Part shown: positions 9,723 to 19,167 of the stretch, piece by piece
How the letters are laid out: the number at the start of each line of letters is the position of its first letter
Numbering within the stretch: the stretch's first letter is position 1
Assembly (NCBI RefSeq): GCF_900640115.1
Contig: NZ_CAAAIW010000028.1
Coordinates: 1 to 38,414, forward strand
DNA: 38,414 nt
From: Legionella yabuuchiae
Lineage (GTDB): Bacteria > Pseudomonadota > Gammaproteobacteria > Legionellales > Legionellaceae
Reading direction: 5' to 3'
Translations under genes and position numbers: made by a program
The notes under the pieces: model-generated
What the model saw: the letters and a program-made list of their open reading frames with translations, nothing else
Told to the model about the DNA's origin: nothing
Databases searched by the model: none

Positions 9723-11609
9723 TTAAATGGTTGTGGCTAAATTTCCCTTACTTTCTAACCAAGCTTTGCGATCACTAGCACGTTTTTTTGCCAGCATCAT
9801 ATCCATTAACGCCATGGTTGAGGCTTCATCGTCTAGCTCTAATTGGACCAGACGGCGAGTATTGGGATCCATGGTGGTTTCTCTTAATTGGGTGGGGTTC
9901 ATCTCTCCTAATCCTTTGAAACGTTGGACATTGATTTTTGCTTTACTGGTTTCTGATAAGCGCGACATAATCCTCTCTTTCTCTTCATCATCTAGAGCGT
10001 ATTCAACCACTTTTCCAGCATCAATGCGATAAAGGGGTGGCATAGCGACATAAACATGGCCGGCTTTCACTAACGGTTTAAAATGGCGTAGAAAGAGCGC
10101 GCAAATTAATGTTGCAATGTGTGCGCCATCTGAATCCGCATCTGCGAGGATACATATTTTGCCATAGCGTAGACCCGTTAAATCATCACTGCCGGGATCA
10201 ACCCCAATTGCTACAGAAATATCATGAATCTCCTGAGAAGCGAGCACTTGCGTTGACTCTACTTCCCAGGCGTTTAATATTTTTCCTCGCAAAGGCAATA
10301 TGGCTTGGAAATCTTTATTCCGAGCTTGTTTCGCAGAGCCGCCCGCAGAATCTCCCTCGACTAAAAATAACTCCGCTTGATTTAAATCCTGCTGCAAGCA
10401 GTCGGCCAACTTGCCGGGAAGAGCAGGGCCCTGATTGACACGTTTTCGAGCGACTTGCTTTGATTGTCGAAGCCGTTTTTGTGCGCGCTCTATCGCCATG
10501 CTGGCAATTAATTCACCCTGAGTGCGGTGTTGATTTAGCCATAAAGAAAAAGCATCTTTAATCACGTTGCTGACAAACGCAGACGTTTGTCTTGAACTGA
10601 GGCGTTCCTTGGTTTGCCCAGCAAACTGAGGTTCTTTCATTTTAACGGAGAGAACATATTGACAGGGTTCCCATAAATCCTCAGCGGTAATTTTTACTCC
10701 GCGTGGAACTAAATTTCTTAACTCACAAAACGAAGAGAGCGCATCAAATAAACCTGCACGTAATCCGTTGACGTGTGTGCCGCCTTGGATCGTAGGAATT
10801 AAATTGACATAACTTTCACTGACATTAGGATTGGAGCCAGAAGACCAAACTAATGCCCAGTCGACCGCAGCTTCCTCGCTTTTAAATTCACCGCTAAAGG
10901 CTTCCTGGGGCATGAAGTCACTGGATTCTAGGCATTGATACAAATAGTCCGTTAAGCCTGCTTCGTAGCACCAATGTGTGGTCTCATCGGTGATCTTGTT
11001 GATGAAGGTCATTGACAGGCCAGGGCACAACACTGCTTTTGCCCGTAAGGCGTGAACTAATTGCTTAATCGATAAGCGGGTGGTGTCAAAGTATTTTGCA
11101 TTAGGCCAGAAACGGATAAGCGTCCCGGTGTCGCGCTTTTTAGTGACGCCCACTTCGTTTAATTCAACTTGTTTTTCACCATTGGCAAACGCCATCTGGT
11201 AGATAATTCCATTACGCTTGATGGTAACGTCGAGCTTTTCGGATAACGCATTGACTACGGAAACGCCAACCCCGTGTAATCCACCAGAAAAGTTATAATT
11301 TTTATCTGAAAATTTACCGCCAGCATGAAGTCGAGTCATGATGACTTCAACGCCACTTAATCCTAGTTGAGGGTGTAGATCAACCGGCATACCTCTACCG
11401 TTGTCTTCGACTTCAATAGAGTTATCTTGGTGCAAGGTTACCGTGATGGATGAAGCAAAGCCTGCAAGCACTTCATCGACGCTATTATCAATAACTTCTT
11501 GCGCTAAATGATTTGGCCTTGCTGTATCGGTGTACATGCCTGGGCGTCGCTGCACAGGCTCGAGACCACTTAGTACTTCTATCGCTTCGGCAGTGTAATT
11601 ATCAGACAT
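9723..11609 (-). CDS. parE: DNA topoisomerase IV subunit B
   Basis: ParE provides the ATPase and Toprim half of topoisomerase IV, which decatenates daughter chromosomes with ParC. At 628 residues it has ParE rather than GyrB length. The GHKL ATPase is at the N-terminus (RRPGMYTDT, EVIDNSVDE near 40, GRGMPV, GGLHGVGVSVVNAL). The Toprim domain shows VEGDSAGG near 416 and DADSDGAH near 488, followed by the conserved RFKGLGEMNP block. The start ATG at 11609 opens MSDNYTAEAIEVL, usual for ParE. No parC is in the window. It lies downstream of mrp on the same strand, separated by a palindromic element. Confidence 0.97.
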   Translation of the reverse strand: MSDNYTAEAIEVLSGLEPVQRRPGMYTDTARPNHLAQEVIDNSVDEVLAGFASSITVTLHQDNSIEVEDNGRGMPVDLHPQLGLSGVEVIMTRLHAGGKFSDKNYNFSGGLHGVGVSVVNALSEKLDVTIKRNGIIYQMAFANGEKQVELNEVGVTKKRDTGTLIRFWPNAKYFDTTRLSIKQLVHALRAKAVLCPGLSMTFINKITDETTHWCYEAGLTDYLYQCLESSDFMPQEAFSGEFKSEEAAVDWALVWSSGSNPNVSESYVNLIPTIQGGTHVNGLRAGLFDALSSFCELRNLVPRGVKITAEDLWEPCQYVLSVKMKEPQFAGQTKERLSSRQTSAFVSNVIKDAFSLWLNQHRTQGELIASMAIERAQKRLRQSKQVARKRVNQGPALPGKLADCLQQDLNQAELFLVEGDSAGGSAKQARNKDFQAILPLRGKILNAWEVESTQVLASQEIHDISVAIGVDPGSDDLTGLRYGKICILADADSDGAHIATLICALFLRHFKPLVKAGHVYVAMPPLYRIDAGKVVEYALDDEEKERIMSRLSETSKAKINVQRFKGLGEMNPTQLRETTMDPNTRRLVQLELDDEASTMALMDMMLAKKRASDRKAWLESKGNLATTI

Positions 11610-11659
11610 AATGCCAGAACCTATGGTTAAATCGATAGTTTAGCATAAATAAGGAACGA

Positions 11660-11892
11660 AAAAATCGTATGAGCAAAAATGGCAGCAATTCGCTATTTGA
11701 CGCTTTTTAATTAAACAAATTAGCCGTCCTTGCGAACGAAGTGAAGCAATCCAGCGTCGTTTGTTTCGAATAAGGCCACTGGATTGCTTCGCCTGCGGCT
11801 CGCAACGACGCTACAGGCTTGGTGGTTAATTAATGAGCGTCAAATTGAGAATTGCTGCAAAAATGGCCAGGACCGCCGCATAAAAATCGTAT
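11660..11892. repeat. Nested palindromic element flanked by 11-bp direct repeats (MITE-like)
   Basis: The gap between mrp and parE holds two nested inverted repeats. The outer arms (11682-11714 and 11826-11858) agree at 29 of 33 positions. The inner arms (11721-11754 and 11779-11813) share AAGCAATCCAG/CTGGATTGCTT and nearby bases. AAAAATCGTAT occurs in the same orientation at 11660-11670 and 11882-11892, as expected for a target-site duplication. No ORF lies inside. It resembles a small non-autonomous element or a large REP unit, and its transcript could fold as one long hairpin. Confidence 0.65.
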
Positions 11893-11895
11893 ATA

Positions 11896-12966
11896 TTACT
11901 CCACTATGACTGGCGGTAACTTATTTGCATAATTGAGCGGTTTTTTGGCAAGCTCGATGGATGCATGAAGGGCGGTTTTCAAAAACGCGTCCGCTAAAGA
12001 GGAAGTTCCTGCGGCCGTTGGAGTTCCTCGTTCGCAATCTTCGCCAATCTCGCGATTTAAAGGCAGTTGTCCCAATAGGTTCGTCTGATAGTTTTGGGCT
12101 ATTTTCTCGGCTCCACCAGAACCAAATAACGGTTCCTCATGACTGCATTTACTGCATTGATGAAGCGACATATTTTCTACGACGCCAAGCACATCAATGC
12201 TTGTTTTAACAAACATTTTAATCGCTTTCTCTGCGTCTAATGTTGCTACGGTCTGGGGTGTGGTAATGATGATTGCACCGGCTAACGGAATTTTTTGTAC
12301 CAGGCTTAATTGAATATCGCCAGTACCAGGCGGTAAGTCGATGAATAAATAATCTAAATTCCCCCAGTTTGTAATGTCTAACAGCTGCAGCATGGATTTA
12401 GCGAGCATAGGGCCTCGCCAGATTAGTGCCGGATCATTTTGGGTTAAATACCCAATGGACATCGCATGAATCCCATGGGCTTTAACCGGAACATAGCGAT
12501 CCTGTTCAACTTGGACAGGGTCCGACTCGCCTAGCATTAAAGGCACGCTAGGCCCATAAATATCTGCGTCCAAAAGACCAACTTCTGCGCCAGAACGTGC
12601 GAGTGCCGCGGCAAGATTAACCGCTACGGTTGATTTCCCAACCCCGCCTTTACCGGAGGCAATAGCAATGACATTTTTAACCCCGCGTAATCCCATGCCT
12701 GGCAATTGAGTTTTATGGGCTTTAATGGCGCTTTCTACGGTTACAGACACGTTAAAATCAGGGAGAGCCTGCTGTAAGGTTTTTGTTAAATCCTGAATTA
12801 AAGCCTCTTTCACTAAATCAATAGGAAAGCCTGCGATTAATTTAAGCGTCAATTGCTTATCTTCTAATTCGATGATGGGCTTAACAGGTAATTTATTTAA
12901 CTTTAGTCCCAGTAAAGGAAGGGTTGACTGGTTTAAAACGTCATTAATGGCTGCTTCAAGGTTCAT
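11896..12966 (-). CDS. mrp: Mrp/ApbC-family Fe-S cluster carrier P-loop ATPase
   Basis: Mrp proteins are cytosolic P-loop ATPases that bind and transfer iron-sulfur clusters. The 356-residue protein has an N-terminal MIP18-like domain (residues 1-90), a deviant Walker A motif GKGGVGKST near 105-113, the DADIYGPSVP and DLPPGTGD blocks, and a CSKC cluster-binding motif near 270. This matches Mrp/ApbC at normal length. It follows addA on the same strand after a 60-base gap. The downstream palindromic element probably affects transcription into parE. Confidence 0.95.
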   Translation of the reverse strand: MNLEAAINDVLNQSTLPLLGLKLNKLPVKPIIELEDKQLTLKLIAGFPIDLVKEALIQDLTKTLQQALPDFNVSVTVESAIKAHKTQLPGMGLRGVKNVIAIASGKGGVGKSTVAVNLAAALARSGAEVGLLDADIYGPSVPLMLGESDPVQVEQDRYVPVKAHGIHAMSIGYLTQNDPALIWRGPMLAKSMLQLLDITNWGNLDYLFIDLPPGTGDIQLSLVQKIPLAGAIIITTPQTVATLDAEKAIKMFVKTSIDVLGVVENMSLHQCSKCSHEEPLFGSGGAEKIAQNYQTNLLGQLPLNREIGEDCERGTPTAAGTSSLADAFLKTALHASIELAKKPLNYANKLPPVIVE

Positions 12967-13026
12967 AGTTACTGCTCATTAAAAAGCGCTCATGATACTC
13001 TTTATGGGACGGTTTTGTCATGTGCT

Positions 13027-16000
13027 TCAAAATTCCCAAGAAATCCAATGCCCACTTGCAAGATAATACAAGCCACATTCGATTGGCTCTTGAAAGCGGG
13101 CAGATAAGATACGAGCATACTGATTCACTTGTTCTTTGTGTTTATTGATAGAAATCGAATCTTCAAGGCCTGTTTTGAAATCAATGATCCATCGTTTGCC
13201 GTTATCCAGAAACGTTCTATCAATAATTCTTGTGGCCGTTTCTTCACCTTCTGCAATGATCAGTTCGTATTCATTTTTCTCGTGTTCATGCGCTGAAATT
13301 AACCATTGTCCTAATGGTTCAGTAAAAAGGCGACTAATTTGGGATTGAAGTGGATGAAGAATGGCGGCTGTTTCATCTTGAGTAAATCCATGGCTTAAAC
13401 AATAGTGACTAACTATGGACCAAGGCACCGCGTCGATAGTCAGGGGGTGATTTGTGCAAATCCATTGCAATAATTCATGAGCGGCTATTCCGATAAATCG
13501 CGCGCGATTTATCGTTTCATTCAGATGAAGATTGCTATAAGGACTTTCGCTGAACTCAAGGGCGGTTTGATAATACTCAATGGGCAAATGATAAAGGGTC
13601 GGCAGTGTCGTTGCATGATCTTTTGGGGTATGCTCCTCATCATTCATGCTGCCATGCACTTCAAAATGAACATGTTGTAATAAATGACGAAACGATCCTT
13701 TTGAGATGCTTTTTTCATGATCGCTTAAGTACAACCTTTTTTTGGCGCGGGTCACTGCGACATAGAGTAGCCGTTGAGTCTCATAGAGCTCTTTTTCCTG
13801 GTCTAACTGTTGTAAGTAATCATACACCAGACATACCTCTTGGTGCGCGGCTTTCATCGGAGATACCAGCAAGAGATCCCGATGTTCCGTTGGCAGCCTT
13901 AGCCATCGTAAGAGCGGTTTATCGGAGGCTTGTGACTTAGAACTTAAGCTCGGTAAAATCACGGTATCAAATTCAAGCCCTTTCGATTTATGAATGGTCA
14001 TTATTTGCAATCGAGAAGGCGTAACTTGTTTGGAATAGAGTTTATTGAATTCTTCTGCAAATTGCTCCCAGTCATTTATCTGCCCATGCGCTTCAAATTG
14101 ATGAACTAATAACCAAAACTGCTCAAGATCAGCTTGTTCAGACTCTGATAATAATACGTCCATATGAAGATTGGATAGTGTGGTTGTAATCCATTCTACT
14201 AACGTATATTGATAACGCGTGTTTAAAGCTTGGTGCAACACGTGATAGATAAATTGGCAACGTATTTTCCCTTCCGTGCTAATTGAAGGAATGTGTTCAA
14301 TTTGAGATAAAGCAAAGTATATGCTTTTTGCTTTGGCAAACGTTGCTAAATGATGTAAATCCGACAAGGATAACCCACACCAAGGACTGCGTAAAAACGA
14401 AAGCCAAGCAAGTCGATTAGCAGGCATCAATAACGCTTGCGTTAATGACCAAACATCACGTAAATGGGGTAAATTAGCTAAGGGGTCAATATCAATACCC
14501 TGGAATGGAATATGATTCTCACGAAGCAAACTTATAATGTGCCGAAGCTGGGTTCTTGAGCGAACGAGAATGGCAATGTCGTCTTCGGGATAGGTTTCTA
14601 ATTCTTTCTTTGCAATCGCTACAATCGCCTGAGCTTCCTGAAGCGCGTCGGCGTTTTGTAGGGTTTTTATAAAGCTCTCTGAACTGGCGGGGTGAGTTTT
14701 TTCAGAAGCGTGAAATTTAACCGCCCCCGATTCAATGTCATCGGTTTGAGGAAAAACACGACGAAATGAGTCGTTAACCCATTCAACCACGGTGGCGCTT
14801 GAACGAAAATTACACTTTAATTCTAATGGCGTAAGTTTAACCGTACCCATCCCGAATTGCTGAGCTCTAAGAAATAAGCCAACTTCCGCAGACCGAAAAC
14901 GATAAATGGATTGCATTGGATCACCCACCACAAACAACGTTTTCCCATCGCCAGGGAGCCATTCTTTGACTAGTTTTTCTAATAATTCAAACTGCTGAAG
15001 AGAGGTGTCTTGAAATTCATCGACCAGTAAGTGATGAATTTGATGATCGAGATACAAGGCTAAATCCGTAGGTGCTTCTTCATCACCAAGGGCTAACAGG
15101 GCTTGTTGTGAAATCGCTGCAAAATCCACTTCATTGGCTTCGTTAAATGCAAGTTGCAGGTGCGCGGCTAGCAGAGGTAACAGGGTAAATAAAGCTTGTA
15201 ACACTTCCCACTGATGTTCATTGTATTGCGGGTTGGGAAGATTTTTTACGCGTTTTAGCGCTTCTAAAAATTCCGGAAACGTAATTAACTGTTCAAATAA
15301 CGCGTCACTTCCTGATTTTAATTCCTGATAAAGCGCACTGCTACATACGCCTTTTTTTAAACCCACAAAATGATCAAACCTCTTACGTAAGGCCCCTTGT
15401 GTTGTTAATAACAAGCCAGCGAGCGCCGCCGCTTTGAAACGATCCAGCTCATTAACATTAGACCATTGACTAAGATGCTCTTGTGCCAAGGGGGGGGAAG
15501 ATTCCAGCTTCGACAGTTGCTGGACTAATCTCATTAATTCATCCCAGCATTCATTCGGTAAGCTTTGGCAAAATCGCGCTAACTCATGCTGCTCAATCCA
15601 TTCTAGTGCTTGTTCATATTCAACTTTGTCCTGGAGCTTGGCTTGGTGGACGAGCGCTAACCATTGTTCTCGGTTGGCTAACAACTCAGAAAATACATCT
15701 AATAATTTTTGAGGTTGGTTGTCTAAATGCTGCAATAATCGCTTTAGAGGAGGGTGATAACTTGAATGTTGTAACGCAAAGTCTAAGCATTTTTTTGCAG
15801 CTAAAGTATAGTATTTTTGCGGCTTATCGCAAATGGTTGCAAAAGGGATTTGTTTATCCTGTAAGGGAATGGCTTGTACTAGGCGCTGGCAAAGGGAGTC
15901 AATGGTTAAAATTCGTAATCGGCTTGGTTGTTGGAGGAGTTGCCAGTTTAGTGTGTTGTCCTGTTCTAACGCTTGACAAGCATAGTCATAAGTTAATTGT

Positions 16001-16251
16001 TGGTGGGCGGATTGCGGCGATGTGTTGCTTTGAGCTTTTTGTAACGCGATTAAAATACGTTCACGCATTTCATTAGCCGCTTTGCGAGTAAAGGTTAAGG
16101 CGATGATTTGCTCAGGCGCATGAACGGTAGCCAATAATCGCAAAAAGCGTTGGGTTAAAATTTCTGTTTTTCCTGAGCCAGCCGGAGCTTGAACAATAAA
16201 CGACTGGCTAGGGTCGGTGGCTAGAATTCGATGATTGCTGTCCGTTAACAT
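13027..16251 (-). CDS. addA: AddA-type UvrD-like helicase/exonuclease
   Basis: This 1074-residue protein is a superfamily 1A helicase with a C-terminal RecB-type nuclease, as in the AddA subunit that processes double-strand breaks. Motifs in order: Walker A APAGSGKTE near 25, motif II DEFQDTS near 409, motif III GDPMQSIYRFR, motif V TIHKSKGLEFD, motif VI VAVTRAKKRLY, and the nuclease signature DRTFLDNGKRWIIDFKTG near 1000. The ATG at 16251 shares one base with the lysAC stop (TGATG), implying translational coupling; a GTG one codon upstream is also possible. The partner AddB is not in the window, so naming as AddA rather than another RecB-like enzyme rests on domain order. Confidence 0.9.
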   Translation of the reverse strand: MLTDSNHRILATDPSQSFIVQAPAGSGKTEILTQRFLRLLATVHAPEQIIALTFTRKAANEMRERILIALQKAQSNTSPQSAHQQLTYDYACQALEQDNTLNWQLLQQPSRLRILTIDSLCQRLVQAIPLQDKQIPFATICDKPQKYYTLAAKKCLDFALQHSSYHPPLKRLLQHLDNQPQKLLDVFSELLANREQWLALVHQAKLQDKVEYEQALEWIEQHELARFCQSLPNECWDELMRLVQQLSKLESSPPLAQEHLSQWSNVNELDRFKAAALAGLLLTTQGALRKRFDHFVGLKKGVCSSALYQELKSGSDALFEQLITFPEFLEALKRVKNLPNPQYNEHQWEVLQALFTLLPLLAAHLQLAFNEANEVDFAAISQQALLALGDEEAPTDLALYLDHQIHHLLVDEFQDTSLQQFELLEKLVKEWLPGDGKTLFVVGDPMQSIYRFRSAEVGLFLRAQQFGMGTVKLTPLELKCNFRSSATVVEWVNDSFRRVFPQTDDIESGAVKFHASEKTHPASSESFIKTLQNADALQEAQAIVAIAKKELETYPEDDIAILVRSRTQLRHIISLLRENHIPFQGIDIDPLANLPHLRDVWSLTQALLMPANRLAWLSFLRSPWCGLSLSDLHHLATFAKAKSIYFALSQIEHIPSISTEGKIRCQFIYHVLHQALNTRYQYTLVEWITTTLSNLHMDVLLSESEQADLEQFWLLVHQFEAHGQINDWEQFAEEFNKLYSKQVTPSRLQIMTIHKSKGLEFDTVILPSLSSKSQASDKPLLRWLRLPTEHRDLLLVSPMKAAHQEVCLVYDYLQQLDQEKELYETQRLLYVAVTRAKKRLYLSDHEKSISKGSFRHLLQHVHFEVHGSMNDEEHTPKDHATTLPTLYHLPIEYYQTALEFSESPYSNLHLNETINRARFIGIAAHELLQWICTNHPLTIDAVPWSIVSHYCLSHGFTQDETAAILHPLQSQISRLFTEPLGQWLISAHEHEKNEYELIIAEGEETATRIIDRTFLDNGKRWIIDFKTGLEDSISINKHKEQVNQYARILSARFQEPIECGLYYLASGHWISWEF

Positions 16252-18821
16252 CACAGTTGCCTACTTAGTACGACTTCCTCCGCGGGTGGTCGCAGGTTGT
16301 AATAAGAACTCATGCAATGCCCATAGGCGCCCGTATTGGCAATTAATATAATATCGTTTTCCTGAGTCTCTGGCAGTAATCGGTCATGGCCTAAGGTATC
16401 ACCCGATTCACAGATAGGGCCAACGATATGGGCAAAAGATGTTTTTTCTTCCTCTAAGCGAGATAAATTCACAATTTCATGATAGGAGCCATATAAAGCC
16501 GGACGTAGTAAAGAGTTCATACCAGTTTCAATGCCAACAAATCGCACTTTTCCTTTTTCTTTGCATTGAGTTACTTTAGCAAGTATGACCCCGCTTTCAG
16601 CCACAAAATATCGCCCTGGTTCTAGCCATAATACTAGGTTGGGGTATTGTGATTTAACGGCTTTTAAAGAAGCATCAAGAGCTTGAAGATCCAACGGCTT
16701 CTGACCTGGTTTTTCAACAATGCCTAACCCACCGCCTAAATTTAAAATCTTAACTTCAGGGAATCGTTTTGCTTCTTTTGCCAGCATAATGGCTGTTTCT
16801 TGCCATAAGTCAGGGAATAAAATCCCGCTTCCTGAGTGAGCATGGAGCCCTATAATATGAATATCATGCGTTTCAGCAAGCTTCTGAACGGCATCTAAGC
16901 AATGTCTAGGAATGCCAAATTTTGATTCATTTCCTCCGGTGCAAACGTATTTATGATGCCCCGCACCAACCCCTGGGTCAATTCGAATAAGAATTTCTTT
17001 TCCTTTAAACACTTCTGGCCAGTGCTCGAGAGGATATAAACTATCCACCGTGACGTAACATCCTAGCGACAAGGCATATTCATATTCATTTCGAGCTGAA
17101 AAGTTTGGCGTGAATAACAATCGATTGCGTGGAAAATCAGGGAACAGCTTAAGAACATGCTTTAGCTCCTGAATCGAAACGCATTCAAAGTTAATTCCTT
17201 TCTCATTTAATGTACGCAATACCGAAGGATGGGGGTTCGCTTTTATGGCATAAAATAATTGATCAATTGCGCCTGCTTCTAACAATTGTTCGGCTTTTTC
17301 TGCTTGTATTTCCGGATTATAAACATAGCAGGGGGAGTGCTTGGCCGCCAGGGATAATAACTGTTCTCGTTCTTTTTCCCACCATTTTAAGGTCGGTTCG
17401 GGTTGCTCGCCAAACTCTTCATGCCAACTTTTGGAGTAGTAGAAACTTTGCGGATTATTTTCAATCAGCAACGCATGTAATTTTTGGCATAGCTTATCGG
17501 CTTGGGATTCCTCCACCACAAACGTTAAGTTCAAGTCGTTGGAGGCCAAAGACATCAGATACACTTGTTGTGCTTCAAAAACTTCGAGGGTAGGGCCCAG
17601 TTGGGGGAGAACGGTACGGATACGGTGTCCGACTAAACTAACCGCACTGCAGGGTTCAATGACTTTGGCGCGACCAAATTGATTTAAATCGTTAATAAGC
17701 GCATCCAATGCGCTGCGATCACGCAGTTTCGCGTTTACATCTAAAGACACGGTGACGTTAAATTCTGATGAAGACAGCAAATCGACCGAAAAACCGTGTT
17801 GTTTAAACGTAACGAATACATCGGCTAAAAAGCCCACTTGTTGCCACATATTCAAGGTGTCAATCGAGATTAAGGTAACGCTGTGCTTGGCCAAAATCGA
17901 TTTAATTGGTGGTGCGTTATCATCACTTTCCTGCGAGATGCGCGTACCATGATGTGCGGGCATACGAGTGTATTTTACTGCCATTGGTATTCCTGCGCGT
18001 CGGACAGGAGGTAGGCAATTGGGATGAAGTACTTTGGCACCCATGGAAGCAATTTCCTGAGCCTCATAATAATTTAATTGCTTAAGCAGTCTGGCGTGCG
18101 GCAGTTGATGGGGATTGGCAGTGTAAATTCCTGGGACATCCGTCCAAATTTCACAGAGGCTTGCGTCTAAAATAGCTGCGAGCAAGGCAGCCGAGGTGTC
18201 TGAACCCCCTCGGCCAAGAAGCACGGTTTCCCCTTCACCATTTGAAGCAATAAATCCTTGCGTAATAATAGCATCAGCGCTGCTATTTAGAAGCTCTTTG
18301 GCAAGCGCGGGGTTAGATACTTCAGCGCATCGTGCCGCAAGATAATTAATTGTTTCCCCACCTGCAATAGGGGTTGAAACTAAAGCCTTACGCGCATCCA
18401 GCCATTGGCAATGAATATTTTTAGTATTTAAAAAGGCATGACCAAGCCGGGTCATCATTAATTCCCCGAGGCTTAGTATTTTCGCGCGAGTTTTTGCTGG
18501 CGCTTCTTTAAGAAGTGCTATCCCGGTTAGCAATTGCGACAGTTGGGTTAGTTCCGTTGTAATTAAATCAGGATTGACCTCTAGTGATTGAGCAAGGTTA
18601 AAATAGTTTGTTTTTAGCTCGGTTTCTAACGTGTGGTGCTCATCCAATAATGCCGCATCAATCATTTTCTCAAGCATATTAGACGCTTGGCTTAGGGCAG
18701 AACAAACAATAATTGGCTGAGCATTGCTTTCCATGTGCTTAAGGGTAATTGCGGCGATATGCTCCCAATTCTCTCGAGAAGAAACACTAGTGCCCCCAAA
18801 CTTGGTAATAACTTGGCGCAT
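16251..18821 (-). CDS. lysAC: Bifunctional aspartate kinase / diaminopimelate decarboxylase
   Basis: This fusion would carry out the first and last steps of lysine synthesis: phosphorylation of aspartate and decarboxylation of meso-diaminopimelate. Residues 1-440 are aspartokinase (KFGGTSVSS at the start, GRGGSDTSA, WTDVPGIYTANP, then ACT-type regulatory segments). Residues about 470-856 are a PLP fold-III decarboxylase (candidate PLP lysine in FYAIKANPH near 520, HAHSGSG, LNLGGGLGI, EPGRYFV, CESGDTL). Such fusions are known in Legionella and xanthomonads. I chose the ATG at 18821 (MRQVITKFGG) because GGAA lies 8 bases upstream; a frame extension to a TTG at 18836 lacks this. The ACT segments suggest amino-acid feedback. 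Confidence 0.95.
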   Translation of the reverse strand: MRQVITKFGGTSVSSRENWEHIAAITLKHMESNAQPIIVCSALSQASNMLEKMIDAALLDEHHTLETELKTNYFNLAQSLEVNPDLITTELTQLSQLLTGIALLKEAPAKTRAKILSLGELMMTRLGHAFLNTKNIHCQWLDARKALVSTPIAGGETINYLAARCAEVSNPALAKELLNSSADAIITQGFIASNGEGETVLLGRGGSDTSAALLAAILDASLCEIWTDVPGIYTANPHQLPHARLLKQLNYYEAQEIASMGAKVLHPNCLPPVRRAGIPMAVKYTRMPAHHGTRISQESDDNAPPIKSILAKHSVTLISIDTLNMWQQVGFLADVFVTFKQHGFSVDLLSSSEFNVTVSLDVNAKLRDRSALDALINDLNQFGRAKVIEPCSAVSLVGHRIRTVLPQLGPTLEVFEAQQVYLMSLASNDLNLTFVVEESQADKLCQKLHALLIENNPQSFYYSKSWHEEFGEQPEPTLKWWEKEREQLLSLAAKHSPCYVYNPEIQAEKAEQLLEAGAIDQLFYAIKANPHPSVLRTLNEKGINFECVSIQELKHVLKLFPDFPRNRLLFTPNFSARNEYEYALSLGCYVTVDSLYPLEHWPEVFKGKEILIRIDPGVGAGHHKYVCTGGNESKFGIPRHCLDAVQKLAETHDIHIIGLHAHSGSGILFPDLWQETAIMLAKEAKRFPEVKILNLGGGLGIVEKPGQKPLDLQALDASLKAVKSQYPNLVLWLEPGRYFVAESGVILAKVTQCKEKGKVRFVGIETGMNSLLRPALYGSYHEIVNLSRLEEEKTSFAHIVGPICESGDTLGHDRLLPETQENDIILIANTGAYGHCMSSYYNLRPPAEEVVLSRQL

Positions 18822-19095
18822 GATAATTCCGTGCAAAATTAATGCAGATTAGCATGGACTAGATAGGCGATACAAGCGTTTCAAATATCGTTCTTTGACA
18901 CGAATGACCCCCTTAAATTTTAGTAGCCTGGAGAGAGCCGAAGGCGTAATCTAAGAGTGGGCATGGATGATCAATACAGCTATCGCCTTACACAGACTTC
19001 CATAGGAAGAAAAATAAAATTTTACCATCATGGGCGATTAATGCCTGAACAATATAATTTATAAACAGTAGCTTAAGATATTTTGCCTGAATAGT
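18822..19095. other. Intergenic region between lysAC and the FadL-type gene
   Basis: No ORF is supported here. A weak minus-strand promoter for lysAC is possible (TTGTAT, 18 bases, TAATCT). Around 18925-18965 is a short stretch (GCCGAAGGCGTAATCTAAGA) similar to one at 21090-21115, probably remnants of a shared small repeat. The rest is AT-rich leader. Confidence 0.4.
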
Positions 19096-19123
19096 TTGAA
19101 AAAACCTTTCATTCATTTATTAT
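19096..19123 (+). promoter_or_regulatory. Sigma70-type promoter for the FadL-type gene
   Basis: TTGAAA (19096-19101) and TATTAT (19118-19123) are separated by 16 bases and lie about 45 bases before the start codon. Both hexamers are close to consensus. A 5' leader of about 38-47 bases is predicted, depending on which start codon is used. Confidence 0.5.
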
Positions 19124-19167
19124 CAGTTTTCATTAATAGTTTTTGGATTACATCTTAGGAGTAGGGA

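Noticed and set aside
9727..10438. Plus-strand ORFs of 101 and 109 codons
   Set aside because: They lie antisense inside parE, whose motifs are continuous on the minus strand.
15483..16076. 197-codon plus-strand ORF
   Set aside because: It is a shadow of addA on the opposite strand; the addA frame carries all helicase motifs and this one shows no family features.
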